A DNA stretch of 64,000 nucleotides from Pseudomonadota bacterium (GTDB lineage: Bacteria; Pseudomonadota; Gammaproteobacteria; Steroidobacterales; Steroidobacteraceae), in contig JAKBBE010000001.1 in assembly GCA_021826035.1 (NCBI GenBank), forward strand, positions 148,484 to 212,483, in the 5' to 3' direction. The translations under genes were made by a program, and so were the position numbers. Under the pieces are notes generated by a model, which saw only the letters and a program-made list of their open reading frames with translations, did no database searches and was not told where the DNA came from. Below are positions 9,705 through 18,962 of this stretch, one piece after another (positions within the stretch are counted from its first letter, which is position 1; each line of letters begins with the position of its first letter).

Positions 9705-10097
9705 ATGGCGCTCGTGCAACTGGTGATCGTGCTGGCTCTGCTGCAGTTCTTTGCTTTTGCCGTCGCCGTGGGTAAGGCGCGCGAAACCTATGGCGTGGTT
9801 GCGCCCGCGACCACCGGCAACGAGACGTTCGAACGCTACTACCGGGTGCAAATGAACACCCTGGAACTGCTGGTACTGTTGATTCCGGCGCTGTGGCTGT
9901 TCGCCCGCGACATCAGCCCTGCCGCGGCGGCCGGACTCGGGGCGCTCTATCTCATCGGGCGAGGGGTCTACTTCGTATCCTACGTGAGGGACCCGAAGAC
10001 GCGCTCACTGGGATTCGCGCTCTCCAGCGGTCCGATCGTGCTGCTGCTGCTCGGGGCGCTGTTCGGCGCGGCGCGCGCCGTGTGGCTGCACGGGTAA
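9705..10097 (+). CDS. MAPEG-family membrane protein
   Basis: The 130-residue product starts at an ATG five bases after GGAGG. It has four membrane segments and the MAPEG features ETFERYYRVQMNTLELLVLLIPAL and YLIGRGVYFVSYVRDPKTRSLGF. The N-x-x-E pair (NTLE) is the conserved glutathione-binding core of eukaryotic relatives. Bacterial members are inner-membrane proteins, often linked with glutathione transferase-like activity, but the substrate here is unknown. It converges with gpsA. Confidence 0.85.
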   Translation: MALVQLVIVLALLQFFAFAVAVGKARETYGVVAPATTGNETFERYYRVQMNTLELLVLLIPALWLFARDISPAAAAGLGALYLIGRGVYFVSYVRDPKTRSLGFALSSGPIVLLLLGALFGAARAVWLHG

Positions 10098-10108
10098 GGC
10101 AGCGCCAC

Positions 10109-11128
10109 TCACTCAGTTTCGGATTTGATCGGCCGGCGCATCAGCTCGCGGACCGCTTCGCGCGGTGTGACGCGCTCGTAGAGCACGCGGTAGACGCTTT
10201 CGCTGAGCGGCATTTCCACCTCGTGGCGGGCCGCCACCTCGTGCAGCGCGCGCGCTGCGGGGTAACCCTCCACCACCTGGCCAATCGCGCTGAGCGCCTC
10301 GGCCGGTGTGCTGCCGGCGGCCAGCCGTAGCCCGAAGCGCCGGTTGCGCGATTGGTCGTCGGTGCAGGTGAGCACTAGATCGCCGAGCCCGGCAAGCCCC
10401 ATGAAGGTCTCACGGTGCGCACCGAGCGCAACGCCGAGGCGCATCATCTCCGCCAGCCCGCGGGTGATGAGCGCCACGCGGGTGTTGGCACCGAACCCGA
10501 GTCCATCGGACAGGCCGGCGCCTACCGCCAGCACGTTCTTCACCGCGCCGCCGACCTCGACGCCGACGATGTCGGTGGAGGTATAGGCGCGGAAATGATC
10601 CGCTGACAGATCCTGCGCCAGCGCAGTCGCGAAGGCTGCATCGGCCGCGGCGATGGTCATCGCGGTCGGCAGCCCGGCGCCGACTTCGCGGGCAAACGTC
10701 GGACCGGACAGCACGGCGACCGAGCGGCCCGCGCCGAGCACCTCGCGGGCCACCTGATGCGGCAGCAATCCGGAGGGCAGCTCGAATCCCTTGGTGGCCC
10801 AGGCGAGCCGCGTCGAGGGCGCGAGCAGCGGGCCGATGCGCACCAGCAGGGCGCGCAGCGCGTGACTCGGAACGGCAATCAGGACATCCGCTGCGCCATC
10901 GACTGCGGCGCCCAGATCGGCCTCGATGCGCAGGGCCGCGGGGAATGTGCCCGAGGGCAGATAGCGCTCATTGCAGCGCGTCTCGGCCATGTGCGCCAGC
11001 TGCGCGCGGTCCCGGCCCCAGAGCCGGGTCGCGCGGCCGCTGCGTGCGAATTGAACCGCGAGCGCAGTCCCCCAGGACCCCGCGCCGAGCACGGCCACCG
11101 GCCGGTGTGCACCGGATGCGGCGTTCAT
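10109..11128 (-). CDS. gpsA: Glycerol-3-phosphate dehydrogenase [NAD(P)+]
   Basis: A 339-residue cytoplasmic enzyme that reduces dihydroxyacetone phosphate to sn-glycerol-3-phosphate for phospholipid synthesis. The nucleotide fold is at the N-terminus (VAVLGAGSWGTALA). The catalytic-domain motifs GGAVKNVLAVGAGLSDGLGFGANTRVALITRGL and GLAGLGDLVLTCT are present in order, with the catalytic Lys in GAVKN. It is the last gene of the rhodanese-grxC-secB-gpsA operon, the same order as enterobacterial yibN-grxC-secB-gpsA. Confidence 0.97.
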   Translation of the reverse strand: MNAASGAHRPVAVLGAGSWGTALAVQFARSGRATRLWGRDRAQLAHMAETRCNERYLPSGTFPAALRIEADLGAAVDGAADVLIAVPSHALRALLVRIGPLLAPSTRLAWATKGFELPSGLLPHQVAREVLGAGRSVAVLSGPTFAREVGAGLPTAMTIAAADAAFATALAQDLSADHFRAYTSTDIVGVEVGGAVKNVLAVGAGLSDGLGFGANTRVALITRGLAEMMRLGVALGAHRETFMGLAGLGDLVLTCTDDQSRNRRFGLRLAAGSTPAEALSAIGQVVEGYPAARALHEVAARHEVEMPLSESVYRVLYERVTPREAVRELMRRPIKSETE

Positions 11129-11149
11129 GATCGGACGCGGGCGGGAGGC

Positions 11150-11635
11150 TTAGTTGGCCTGCTGGTTGGCCGGCATTCCCTGCGGGGTCTGGTTCGCCGC
11201 GTACAGCGCGTCGAAGTTCACCGGCGGCAACAGCAGCTGCGGGAAGCCACCCTGGGTGACCAGATGCGAGACTTCGGCGCGGGCGTAGGGAAAGAGCACG
11301 CCGGGGCAGATCGCGCCAATGGCGCGCTTGGTGTCTTCCTCGGCCAGGTTGCGCAGCAGGAACACTCCGGCCTGCTTCACCTCGACCAGGAACGCCGTCG
11401 TCTCGCCCTGTTTGGCCGAGACGGTCACCGTCAGCACGACTTCCTGCACATCGGGTGCGAGCGCTGTTACCGCGGTCTGCAGATCCAGGTTGATCTGCGG
11501 ATTCCAGTTACCGTCGCCGCGCGGACCATTCGGGGCCTCGTACGAGCAGTCTTTCAGGTAGACGTGCTGCAGCTGCAGCACCGGGCCATTGGTCTCTTCG
11601 GGTGCCGGCACGGTGCCGGTCGCTTCATTCACCAT
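11150..11635 (-). CDS. secB: Protein-export chaperone SecB
   Basis: A 161-residue SecB with VYLKDCSYEAPNGP near residue 25 (the conserved KDxSFE-type strand) and CPGVLFPYARAEVSHLVTQGGFPQLLLPPVNFDALY towards the end, diagnostic of the family. Tetrameric SecB keeps preproteins unfolded and delivers them to SecA. The length (about 155-165) is normal. It is separated from grxC by three bases and from gpsA by 21, so all are probably on one transcript. Confidence 0.97.
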   Translation of the reverse strand: MVNEATGTVPAPEETNGPVLQLQHVYLKDCSYEAPNGPRGDGNWNPQINLDLQTAVTALAPDVQEVVLTVTVSAKQGETTAFLVEVKQAGVFLLRNLAEEDTKRAIGAICPGVLFPYARAEVSHLVTQGGFPQLLLPPVNFDALYAANQTPQGMPANQQAN

Positions 11636-11638
11636 GAT

Positions 11639-11905
11639 TCAGACTCCGCTTTGTAAAAGTGTGTCGAGCCCGCCGCGGGCCTCGAGCGCGTAGAGATCGT
11701 CGCAGCCGCCGACATGTGTCTCGCCAATGAAAATCTGCGGCACGGTATGCCGATGGCTGCGCGCGGTCATCTCGGCACGCGCTTCCGGGAACTGTTCCAC
11801 GTCGATTTCCTGCACCGTGACGCTTTTGCGCTCAAACAGCTGCCGCGCGCGTGCGCAGTACGGACACCAGCGGGTGGCGTACATCAGCACCCTCGGTGGA
11901 CTCAT
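11639..11905 (-). CDS. grxC: Glutaredoxin 3
   Basis: The 88-residue protein (start MSPPRVLMYATRW) has the dithiol active site CPYC at about residues 13-16, the cis-proline strand TVPQIFIGE, and the glutathione-binding GGCDDLYALE. These define GrxC-type glutaredoxins, which reduce disulfides with glutathione. The ATG at 11905 overlaps the upstream rhodanese stop (ATGA). An in-frame start at 11953 would add 16 residues and is rejected because it lies inside the rhodanese gene. Confidence 0.95.
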   Translation of the reverse strand: MSPPRVLMYATRWCPYCARARQLFERKSVTVQEIDVEQFPEARAEMTARSHRHTVPQIFIGETHVGGCDDLYALEARGGLDTLLQSGV

Positions 11906-12345
11906 GCGTTGCTTCCCGAGCCCTTCTCGACGGGCAGATTCTCCGCGCGCCATGCCGTGATGCCGCCGCGCAGATTCACCGCCTGCGCAAAGCCCTGTTC
12001 GCGCAGCTTGCGTATCGCCGCTGCGGCCAGCGAGCCGCTGTTGCAGTACACGATGAGCGGCTTCTGCTTGTGCTTCTTCAGCAGCTCATCGGCTTTGAGG
12101 ATCTGTTCCCCGTCCATGCGCCGGGCTCCCGTGACGTGGCCCGCCGCGAACTGCTCTGCCGAGCGCAGGTCAATGGTGAGCGCGCCGCGGTTCATCAGTT
12201 GGATCGCCTCCTGAGCCGAGATTGACGCGAAACTCTCGCTGCGCGCGCGTATCTCAATCAGGACTGCGAACATCGCCACGGCGGCGGTCCCTGCGACCAG
12301 CCAGGGGTGGAGGTGGAAGTATTGAGAAAGATGATCCGTGAACAC
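11902..12345 (-). CDS. yibN: Membrane-anchored rhodanese-domain protein (YibN-like)
   Basis: A 147-residue protein with one N-terminal membrane segment (LVAGTAAVAMFAVLIEI) and a cytoplasmic rhodanese domain. The active-site loop reads VYCNSGSLAAAA, with the persulfide-forming Cys retained. Family members move sulfane sulfur; the YibN role is not fully defined. It begins the operon that continues with grxC, secB and gpsA, and is divergent from envC across a 53-base gap that must hold both promoters. Confidence 0.88.
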   Translation of the reverse strand: MFTDHLSQYFHLHPWLVAGTAAVAMFAVLIEIRARSESFASISAQEAIQLMNRGALTIDLRSAEQFAAGHVTGARRMDGEQILKADELLKKHKQKPLIVYCNSGSLAAAAIRKLREQGFAQAVNLRGGITAWRAENLPVEKGSGSNA

Positions 12346-12398
12346 TGGGGCCAGAAGATCGTATCGCCTGCCAAAAGGTCGCGCATTATAGCGCCCCT

Positions 12399-13592
12399 AT
12401 GCAATCCGGCATGACCCGAAGCGCACGGCGACCCCGCCGGGCCCTGTTCATGGTTGCGCTGGCGCTGGCGCTGGGTATGCCACCGCCCGGCCAGGCCTAT
12501 GTGCCCCCGCAGATCGCCGCGCACCGGGCGCAGGCACGGCTGAGCGCGGTGCAGGGGCAAATTGCCCGCATTGCGCACCAGGTGGAACAGTCCCGCCTCG
12601 AGCAAAGCCGCCTGACCGAGGCGCTGCGCAGTACCGAGCAGTCCGCTGGGGCGGCCCGAGCCGCGCTTGCGGCCATCCGCCGCCAGCGCGTCGCGCTCGC
12701 GGCCCGCCGCGCTCGTCTGGCCGCACGCCGCCGCACGCGCCAGGCAGACCTCGCGCGTGCGCAGCAGGTCCTCGCCGCCGAGCTGCGCTCGGCGTACCTG
12801 ATCGGACGGCAGGGGCCGCTGAAGCTGCTGCTGAACCAGGGCGATCCGGGCCGAATGCAGCGGATGTTCGCGTATTACAGCTATTTTGGTCGCCAGCGCG
12901 CCGCGGACATCGCCGCCATAGAGGCGGACCTGAAGGGTCTGGCGCAGCTGCGTACCGAGCTGCGTGCGGCGGACGCGCAGCTGCAGGGGCTCGAGCAGCA
13001 GCGCAACGCGCAGGTCAGGACACTGGAGCAGGCCAGCGCCGAGCGCCGTCAGGTGCTGGCCCGCATCGCGGCCCGCACCCGTACCGGTACGCAGCGCCTG
13101 GCCAGCCTGCGCCGCGAACAGCACGGCCTGCTGGTGCTGCTCGCGGCGCTGCGCCGCGCCGAGGCGCGGCTGCCCGCTGAACGGCCGCAGCGCTTCACAC
13201 GGCTGCGCGGCCATCTGCCCTGGCCGGTCGCCGGGCAGCTGATCGCGCGGTTCGGCCAGCCGCGTGCCGGCGGTCTGCGCTGGGATGGGGATCTGATTGC
13301 GACGCGGCTCGACGCGCCCGTGCACGCGGTCGCGCCCGGACGGGTGGTATTCGCCGACTGGCTGGCCGGTCTCGGTCTGCTCATCATCGTGGATCACGGC
13401 GGTGGCTACATGAGCCTGTACGGGCACAATGACCACCTCTACGCCCGGGTCGGGGAGCAGGTCGCCGCCGGACAGCTGATCGCAGCCGCCGGGGACAGCG
13501 GTGGGGCGAGCCGCCCGGAGCTGTACTTCGGAATTCGCCTGGGCACCCGTCCGATCGATCCGCGGCTGTGGCTCGAGCACCATGCCCGCTAG
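12399..13592 (+). CDS. envC: Murein hydrolase activator EnvC (degenerate M23 domain)
   Basis: A 397-residue exported protein: signal peptide (about 1-33), a long Gln/Arg/Ala-rich coiled coil (about 40-250), then a C-terminal LytM/M23 domain. In true M23 peptidases the first zinc ligand is a His in H-x-G-x-D; here the position reads RWDGDLI, so the zinc site is incomplete as in EnvC, which activates amidases AmiA/B during septum splitting rather than cutting peptidoglycan. The neighbour yibN is also beside envC in E. coli. An alternative ATG lies at 12411. Confidence 0.92.
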   Translation: MQSGMTRSARRPRRALFMVALALALGMPPPGQAYVPPQIAAHRAQARLSAVQGQIARIAHQVEQSRLEQSRLTEALRSTEQSAGAARAALAAIRRQRVALAARRARLAARRRTRQADLARAQQVLAAELRSAYLIGRQGPLKLLLNQGDPGRMQRMFAYYSYFGRQRAADIAAIEADLKGLAQLRTELRAADAQLQGLEQQRNAQVRTLEQASAERRQVLARIAARTRTGTQRLASLRREQHGLLVLLAALRRAEARLPAERPQRFTRLRGHLPWPVAGQLIARFGQPRAGGLRWDGDLIATRLDAPVHAVAPGRVVFADWLAGLGLLIIVDHGGGYMSLYGHNDHLYARVGEQVAAGQLIAAAGDSGGASRPELYFGIRLGTRPIDPRLWLEHHAR

Positions 13593-13601
13593 ACTGTGAC
13601 C

Positions 13602-14252
13602 ATGCTGCACTGGCTCATCGATTTCATTCTGCACCTGAACCGCCACCTCACGACCCTGCTCGCGCAGGTCGGCGCCTGGACCTACGCGATCCTGTTCGCG
13701 ATCATCTTTGCCGAGACCGGTTTGGTGGTGACGCCATTCCTGCCCGGCGATTCGCTGCTCTTCGGGATCGGCGCCGTCGCGGCCGTCGATGCCAGCGGCA
13801 CGCTGAGCGCGCCCCTGGCGACGCTGGTGCTCGCCGTCGCGGCCATCCTCGGCAATACGGTCAATTACACCGCAGGCCGCCTGATCGGCCCGCCGGCCTT
13901 CAGCGGCCGCTACCGGTTGCTGAAGGTCCAGTACCTGCGTCGCACCGAAGCGTTCTTTCTGCGCCACGGGGGGCGGGCGATCGCGCTGTCGCGCTTCATT
14001 CCCATCATTCGCACCTGCATGCCGTTCGTGGCCGGCGTCGGTCGTATGCCGTACGGACGCTTTCAGGGCTATAACGTGCTCGGCGGCTTCGCCTGGGTCT
14101 CGTTGTTTCTCTGGGGCGGGTACTTTTTCGGCAATGTTCCGCTGGTGAAGCGCAACTTCGGTCTGGTGACCCTGCTGATCATCGGTGTGTCGATGGTGCC
14201 GGTGGTGATGACATTCCTCAGACGCCACCGCCCGCATCCCGAGGTTTCCTGA
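13602..14252 (+). CDS. DedA-family membrane protein
   Basis: The 216-residue integral membrane protein carries the DedA signature FAETGLVVTPFLPGDSLLF (acidic and proline residues of the re-entrant loop) and the later basic motif SRFIPIIRTCMPFVAGVGRMPYGRF. DedA/SNARE-associated proteins move lipid carriers such as undecaprenyl phosphate across the membrane and support proton-motive-force homeostasis. It starts nine bases after the envC stop, so the two envelope genes likely share a transcript; a GTG at 13596 is an alternative start. Confidence 0.9.
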   Translation: MLHWLIDFILHLNRHLTTLLAQVGAWTYAILFAIIFAETGLVVTPFLPGDSLLFGIGAVAAVDASGTLSAPLATLVLAVAAILGNTVNYTAGRLIGPPAFSGRYRLLKVQYLRRTEAFFLRHGGRAIALSRFIPIIRTCMPFVAGVGRMPYGRFQGYNVLGGFAWVSLFLWGGYFFGNVPLVKRNFGLVTLLIIGVSMVPVVMTFLRRHRPHPEVS

Positions 14253-14368
14253 GGCGCCTGCAGATCGTGGTACCGCGCCTGGGCGGCGCGGCAGTATGAT
14301 GCGAAGGAGTGCCCTGCGAAGCCTCCGGGCGCTTCGCACCGCACACCTCTATGAGACCACCGCCGAGC

Positions 14369-15967
14369 ATGGCTGCCGCTTACGACTACATCATCGTCGG
14401 TGCCGGGTCTGCCGGCTGCGTGCTCGCCAACCGGCTGAGCGCCGATCCGGCGCTCAAAGTGCTGCTGCTCGAAGCCGGTGGCCGCGATACCTCGTTTCTG
14501 ATCCACATGCCGGCGGGAATCGCGCGGCTCACCACACCGGCGGTCAACTGGCTGTATCAAACCGAACCGCAGAGTGAGCTTGCCGGCCGCCGCCTGTTCT
14601 GGCCGCGCGGCAAGACGCTCGGCGGTTCGAGTTCGATCAACGCCATGGTCTACATCCGCGGTCAGCGCGCCGATTACGATCACTGGTGCCGTCTCGGCAA
14701 CCCCGGTTGGGGAGCCGAGTCGGTGCTGCCCTACTTCCGTCGCGCCGAGCACAACGAGTCGCTTGAGGACGAGTGGCACGGCCGCGGCGGCCCGCTGAAT
14801 GTGTGCATGCGCCGCTACACCAATCCGCTCAGCCACCGGTTCGTGGCTGCCGCGTGCGCCGCCGGTCTGCCCGCCAACCCCGACTTCAACGGTCGCGAAC
14901 AGTACGGCGCCGGGCTTTATCAGGTGACCCAGAAGGCCGGCCGGCGGTGCAGTGCCGCCAGCGCCTACCTGCATCCGGTCGCTCGCCGGCCCAACCTGAC
15001 CGTGCTCACCGGCGCGCTCGCGTTGCGGGTCGTTTTGGCGGGGCGCCGCGCCGTTGGCGTCGAATACCTGCGCGGCGGTATCCGAACCGAGGCTCGCGCG
15101 CAGCGCGAAGTTCTGCTCGCCGGCGGAGCGATCAACTCCCCGCAGCTGCTGCTGCTCTCGGGGATCGGTCCGGCCGATGAGTTGCGGGCACACGATCTCG
15201 ACGTGCATCACGATCTACCCGGGGTTGGACGCAACCTGCAGGATCATCTCGATGTGCACGTCATCCACGCGTGCACGCGGCCGGTGACCCTTGATCCTCG
15301 GGCCCGCGGTTTTGGGGCGCTGCGCACGGCGTTGCGTTACGCACTGTTTCGAAACGGACCGGGCGTGAGCAATGTGGCCGAGGCCGGTGCCTTTCTGCGC
15401 ACGTCGATAGAGACCTCACCGCCCGACCTGCAGATGCATTTCATCCCAGCCTACGTTGTCGACCATGGACGGCGCAGGATGCCGGGCTACGGCATGACGC
15501 TGCACGTATGTTACCTGCGTCCGGGGAGCCGCGGCACGATCCGACTTGCCTCAGCGAAGCCGACCGATCCGCCGCGCATCGACCCGGCGTATCTCACCGA
15601 TCCGTCCGACCTGGCGCCGCTGATCGCCGGCATCCGGCGGGCGCGCGACATCTACGCGCAAGCGCCGTTGCGCGCGGAGCTCGGCGAGGAGGTGTTTCCC
15701 GGTGCCGCGCGCCGCACCGATGCCGATCTCGAATCCTTCATCCGCTGCGCTGCCGAGACGGAATATCACCCCGTCGGCACCTGCAGGATGGGCCTCGATG
15801 CCGCGGCGGTGGTCGATCCGCAGCTGAGGGTGCGGGGCCTGGAGGGTCTGCGGGTGGTGGACGCCTCGATCATGCCGACGCTGGTGAGCGGCAATACCAA
15901 CGCGCCGGTCATCATGATCGCGGAGAAGGCCGCCGATCTGATTCTCGGCGCGCACCCCACGGCCTGA
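14369..15967 (+). CDS. GMC-family FAD oxidoreductase (choline/alcohol dehydrogenase type)
   Basis: A 532-residue flavoprotein with the FAD dinucleotide fold YIIVGAGSAGCVLANRL at the very start, GMC signature 1 (PRGKTLGGSSSINAMVYIRG), signature 2 (GAINSPQLLLLSGIGP) and the catalytic region EYHPVGTCRMG with SGNTNAPVIMIAEKAADLI. GMC enzymes oxidise primary alcohols. The annotation choline dehydrogenase is often applied but no betaine genes are nearby, so the substrate is open. The start at 14369 puts the dinucleotide fold at the usual distance; 14351 is an alternative. Confidence 0.9.
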   Translation: MAAAYDYIIVGAGSAGCVLANRLSADPALKVLLLEAGGRDTSFLIHMPAGIARLTTPAVNWLYQTEPQSELAGRRLFWPRGKTLGGSSSINAMVYIRGQRADYDHWCRLGNPGWGAESVLPYFRRAEHNESLEDEWHGRGGPLNVCMRRYTNPLSHRFVAAACAAGLPANPDFNGREQYGAGLYQVTQKAGRRCSAASAYLHPVARRPNLTVLTGALALRVVLAGRRAVGVEYLRGGIRTEARAQREVLLAGGAINSPQLLLLSGIGPADELRAHDLDVHHDLPGVGRNLQDHLDVHVIHACTRPVTLDPRARGFGALRTALRYALFRNGPGVSNVAEAGAFLRTSIETSPPDLQMHFIPAYVVDHGRRRMPGYGMTLHVCYLRPGSRGTIRLASAKPTDPPRIDPAYLTDPSDLAPLIAGIRRARDIYAQAPLRAELGEEVFPGAARRTDADLESFIRCAAETEYHPVGTCRMGLDAAAVVDPQLRVRGLEGLRVVDASIMPTLVSGNTNAPVIMIAEKAADLILGAHPTA

Positions 15968-15987
15968 GTTCCCGCCGCGGCAGTGGC

Positions 15988-17814
15988 TCAGGGCCGCGTG
16001 CGCGCCATCTTGCCGAGCAGGCGCAGTGCCCGCTGTTTTCGCTGCGGGCCGCTCATGGCGGGAGCTTTGCCGCCGAGCACGCGCAGGATCCGCTTCTTCT
16101 TTCCACTGAGCGCATCGCGCGCCTGCGCCGCGCTCAGCCACCCGCCCGTAAAGTCCGCGCGCTGCAATCCGACGCGGATATAGGGGTTGTGGCGCATGAG
16201 GCGCCAAATGAGCCGACTGCGCTCGTTCTCGATCATCGCGATGATTGGCCCCTGGTCGATTCCGAGGAAGGCGTTGTCGACCCACCCGCGTCCCGGCACC
16301 ACGTGGCCGGTGGTCGCCAGGCGGGCATCGAGGAAGCTCGGGTTGAACGAATCGACGAAGCCGTACCGGGTGTAAATCATGTCGCCGTAGCGGCGCAGCA
16401 GCGCCTGCGTGGCTTGCGTCACGTAGCGTGGGACGAACATGAGCGAGCCGATGACCGCCGTCGGCGCCAGCGTGCCGTCATCGACGCTGTGTTTGCTGAT
16501 GCCGCGTGCCGAGTAACCGTAGAACTGTCGGATCCGTCCGTCGAAGCGCGCGCGGACGTAACCCGGGCCGTCACAGGCCGTCAGTCCCCAAATGTTCGGG
16601 CCGTATCCGGCCCAGCCGTGCGGGTTGATGATGGCGTAGCGCCGCTGCACCAGTGTCGCAATCACGCCGTTCAGGAAGTACGTCTCGCCCTGCGCGCGCA
16701 TGAACGGGTCGGCGATGCCCCGGAGGTCCACCCACACGGCCGTGTATTGATAACCAAACTGCGGTCCGAAGGACAGCAGCGTCAGTCCGCCAACGCGCCG
16801 CAAGTCGTGATGATCGGTTGCGGTCCAGGCGCTCCAGGCATTGTGACCGAGCGGGTGAGTCGGGGAGCCGAGGCCGAGGATGTAGAGGATCGACGCCTCG
16901 TTGTAGCCATGCCAGCGTAGCTTCGAGAAACCGGTGCGTGGCATCCACGCCATGCTCACCAAGGCATTCCCGCCGGGCGCCGACCAGCTCCAGTTGACAC
17001 GCAGGTACAGGCGGTTGGCGAGCGACCGCACTTGCTCTTCGGTCGGAGTATTGTGATCGAAGTACTCACCGGCCGTCAGCACGCCGGCCATGAGCAGCGC
17101 GGTATCGATGGTCGAGAGCTCACTGTGGCCGAAGCGCAGGCCCGTGCGCATGTTGAGGAAATGGTAGAAGAATCCGTGGTAGCCGGCGTAGCCGTGCGCT
17201 CCCGGACCCTGCGGCAGATGGAGCAGGAACGCCAGGACCTTGCGTACCCGTTTGGCCGCGGCGTGCCGAGTGACGTATCCGCGGTAGGCGCCGATCACGT
17301 CCGCCGTGAGCGCGAAACCGACCGCCGCGATGCTCGCCGGGCCGTGGGGCGAGGGCCAACGGTCGGGCGTCAATCCGGTGACCGGGTTGGCCGTCAGCCA
17401 GAAATAATCGAATGTCCGTCGCTCGATGTCGCGAAACATGCGCCGCGGGTGGCGTGCGAGGCGGCGAACGCAGGCGCTCGACAGCGGCGCGGTCGGGTGG
17501 CGCGGTGCGGTCAGCGCTGCGGAGGCCGCCGGACATCCCGGGCCGCTCACCGCCGAGCTTGATGCGCTCGGCATGAGCTGCACGGCATGGGTGTCCGGGC
17601 GCGTTGCATCGACCGCTCCCTGCGTCGCCTCCACCGCTGCCCGGGTCGCGGTATCCACGAACGCGTCCGCCTCGGTGCCGAGTTGCCGGACCGCGGCGGT
17701 GAGTGCTCGGCGCTGTGCCTGGCGCACATGCGTATAGTGCAGCCAGGACACCACCGCAATCGCGATAAGCCCGTCGAGCACAATGGCCCAGAGCAGCGCG
17801 CGGCGGGCCTTCAT
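15988..17814 (-). CDS. Membrane-anchored glycoamylase-like (GH144-like) protein
   Basis: This 608-residue protein starts with a signal anchor (about 8-25), then a low-complexity region to about 115 and a catalytic-type domain with RTFDYFWLTANPVTGLTPDRWP, SIAAVGFALTADVIGAYRGYV, WHGYNEASILYILGLGSPTH and NPHGWAGYGPNIWGLTACDGPGYV. These are hallmarks of the PF10091 glycoamylase fold, which includes GH144 endo-beta-1,2-glucanases and the domain of cyclic beta-1,2-glucan synthases. The likely role is periplasmic processing of beta-glucans, perhaps osmoregulated periplasmic glucans; the substrate is inferred. It converges on the GMC oxidoreductase gene. Confidence 0.8.
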   Translation of the reverse strand: MKARRALLWAIVLDGLIAIAVVSWLHYTHVRQAQRRALTAAVRQLGTEADAFVDTATRAAVEATQGAVDATRPDTHAVQLMPSASSSAVSGPGCPAASAALTAPRHPTAPLSSACVRRLARHPRRMFRDIERRTFDYFWLTANPVTGLTPDRWPSPHGPASIAAVGFALTADVIGAYRGYVTRHAAAKRVRKVLAFLLHLPQGPGAHGYAGYHGFFYHFLNMRTGLRFGHSELSTIDTALLMAGVLTAGEYFDHNTPTEEQVRSLANRLYLRVNWSWSAPGGNALVSMAWMPRTGFSKLRWHGYNEASILYILGLGSPTHPLGHNAWSAWTATDHHDLRRVGGLTLLSFGPQFGYQYTAVWVDLRGIADPFMRAQGETYFLNGVIATLVQRRYAIINPHGWAGYGPNIWGLTACDGPGYVRARFDGRIRQFYGYSARGISKHSVDDGTLAPTAVIGSLMFVPRYVTQATQALLRRYGDMIYTRYGFVDSFNPSFLDARLATTGHVVPGRGWVDNAFLGIDQGPIIAMIENERSRLIWRLMRHNPYIRVGLQRADFTGGWLSAAQARDALSGKKKRILRVLGGKAPAMSGPQRKQRALRLLGKMARTRP

Positions 17815-18131
17815 CGCGTCACCGCGCTGATGTGTATGCAGTCGGCCGTCACGTCGTTGTGTCTACACGCCCGCCCCCAGCGCGGACCGCCGGCGGTGCG
17901 GTGCGCTGCGGATCTCAGCGGTCCGCGCGGACGGACCGTACAGTGTCAAACCTTTGGGCACGTGCAATTCCTTGAATTCAGGCGGGTCGGCGGCAAACGC
18001 ACCCCGACGGTGCGGGCCGCGCTCTGGGCACGCACGCCACCATTCGAATGGCAATTGCGTTCCGCGTCAAGCGGCAGCGCGATCAGAAGCATCGCTTCGG
18101 CGGTGGGCAGGCGCGCCGCGGCGCAGGTAGC
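17815..18131. other. Divergent intergenic region, no gene seen
   Basis: These 317 bases separate the divergent glycoamylase and hemD genes and should contain both promoters. The reading frames present are short and show no family motif. I could not identify a convincing -10/-35 pair or a regulator site. Confidence 0.5.
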
Positions 18132-18962
18132 ATGCCACCGATGAGCCCCGTATCGCTGGCCGGTCGCACCATTGCCATTCCCGAAGCGCGGGCGCTGGAG
18201 ATCTTCGCCGGCCTGCTTGAGCGGCGCGGTGCGCGCGTCATCCGCTGCCCGATGCTCGCCATCCATGATGCACCGGACCCGGCTCCGGTGCTCGACTGGT
18301 GCCGCGCGCTGGCCGGCGGGCAGTTCGATGCGGTCATCCTGCTCACCGGGGAAGGCCTGCGTCGTCTGCTCGGGACTCTCGAGCGGTACGAACCCGCCCT
18401 GCGTCCGGCATTCCTCGCCGCGCTCGCGCGTGCGTACAAGATCACACGCGGCCCGAAGCCTGCCCAAGTGCTGCGCGAGTGCGGGCTCACCGCCGATCTG
18501 GCGGCGCCGGAAGCGACCACCCGCGGTGTGGTCGATGCGCTGTCAAGCCGCGCCCTCGGCGGCTGGCGCATGGGCGTGCAGCTCTATGGCACCGAGCCGA
18601 ATCTGGCGCTGACCGAGTTCCTGCGCAGCGCCGGCGCGCTCGTCTGGCCTGTCGCGCCCTACGTCTATGCCGACGCAGCGGATGAACAGGCGGTACGCGC
18701 CCTGCTGGAGCAAGTACGCGCCGGGCAGATCGACGCCATCGCGTTCACCAGTACTGCGCAGCTCGAACGGCTAGTCAGCATCGCCGGTGAGGAGCAGGTG
18801 CGCGGTGCGCTGCGGCACACGCTGGTGGCGGCGGTCGGACCGGTCACGGCCAGCGCACTGCGCCGTCGAGGCATCGAGCCGCAGCTGACCCCCGCCGCGT
18901 CGTATTTCCTCAAACCCCTCACTGCCGCGCTGCTGCGCGCACTTGGAACTGCGCCGCCCTAG
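18132..18962 (+). CDS. hemD: Uroporphyrinogen-III synthase family protein
   Basis: The 276-residue product has the two-lobed HemD layout: TIAIPEARALEIFAGLLERRGARVIRCP near the start, FDAVILLTGEGLRRLL, then GGWRMGVQLYGTEPN and FTSTAQLERLV with the closing VGPVTASALRRRGIEP. HemD closes hydroxymethylbilane with D-ring inversion in haem synthesis. Sequence identity between family members is low, so the call rests on this pattern. It stands alone rather than in hemCDXY. It converges on the ybbP-like gene, the two stops sharing the bases CTAG. Confidence 0.8.
   Translation: MPPMSPVSLAGRTIAIPEARALEIFAGLLERRGARVIRCPMLAIHDAPDPAPVLDWCRALAGGQFDAVILLTGEGLRRLLGTLERYEPALRPAFLAALARAYKITRGPKPAQVLRECGLTADLAAPEATTRGVVDALSSRALGGWRMGVQLYGTEPNLALTEFLRSAGALVWPVAPYVYADAADEQAVRALLEQVRAGQIDAIAFTSTAQLERLVSIAGEEQVRGALRHTLVAAVGPVTASALRRRGIEPQLTPAASYFLKPLTAALLRALGTAPP

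Noticed and set aside
12258..14339. Long reverse-strand open frame of 693 codons
   Set aside because: It is the antisense shadow of envC and dedA; it is rich in Gln, Arg, His and Gly and has no family motif, while both forward genes are well supported.
15961..16000. Terminator between the GMC oxidoreductase and glycoamylase genes
   Set aside because: CCTGAG and CTCAGG form only a short stem around an 18-nt loop, too weak to support a call.
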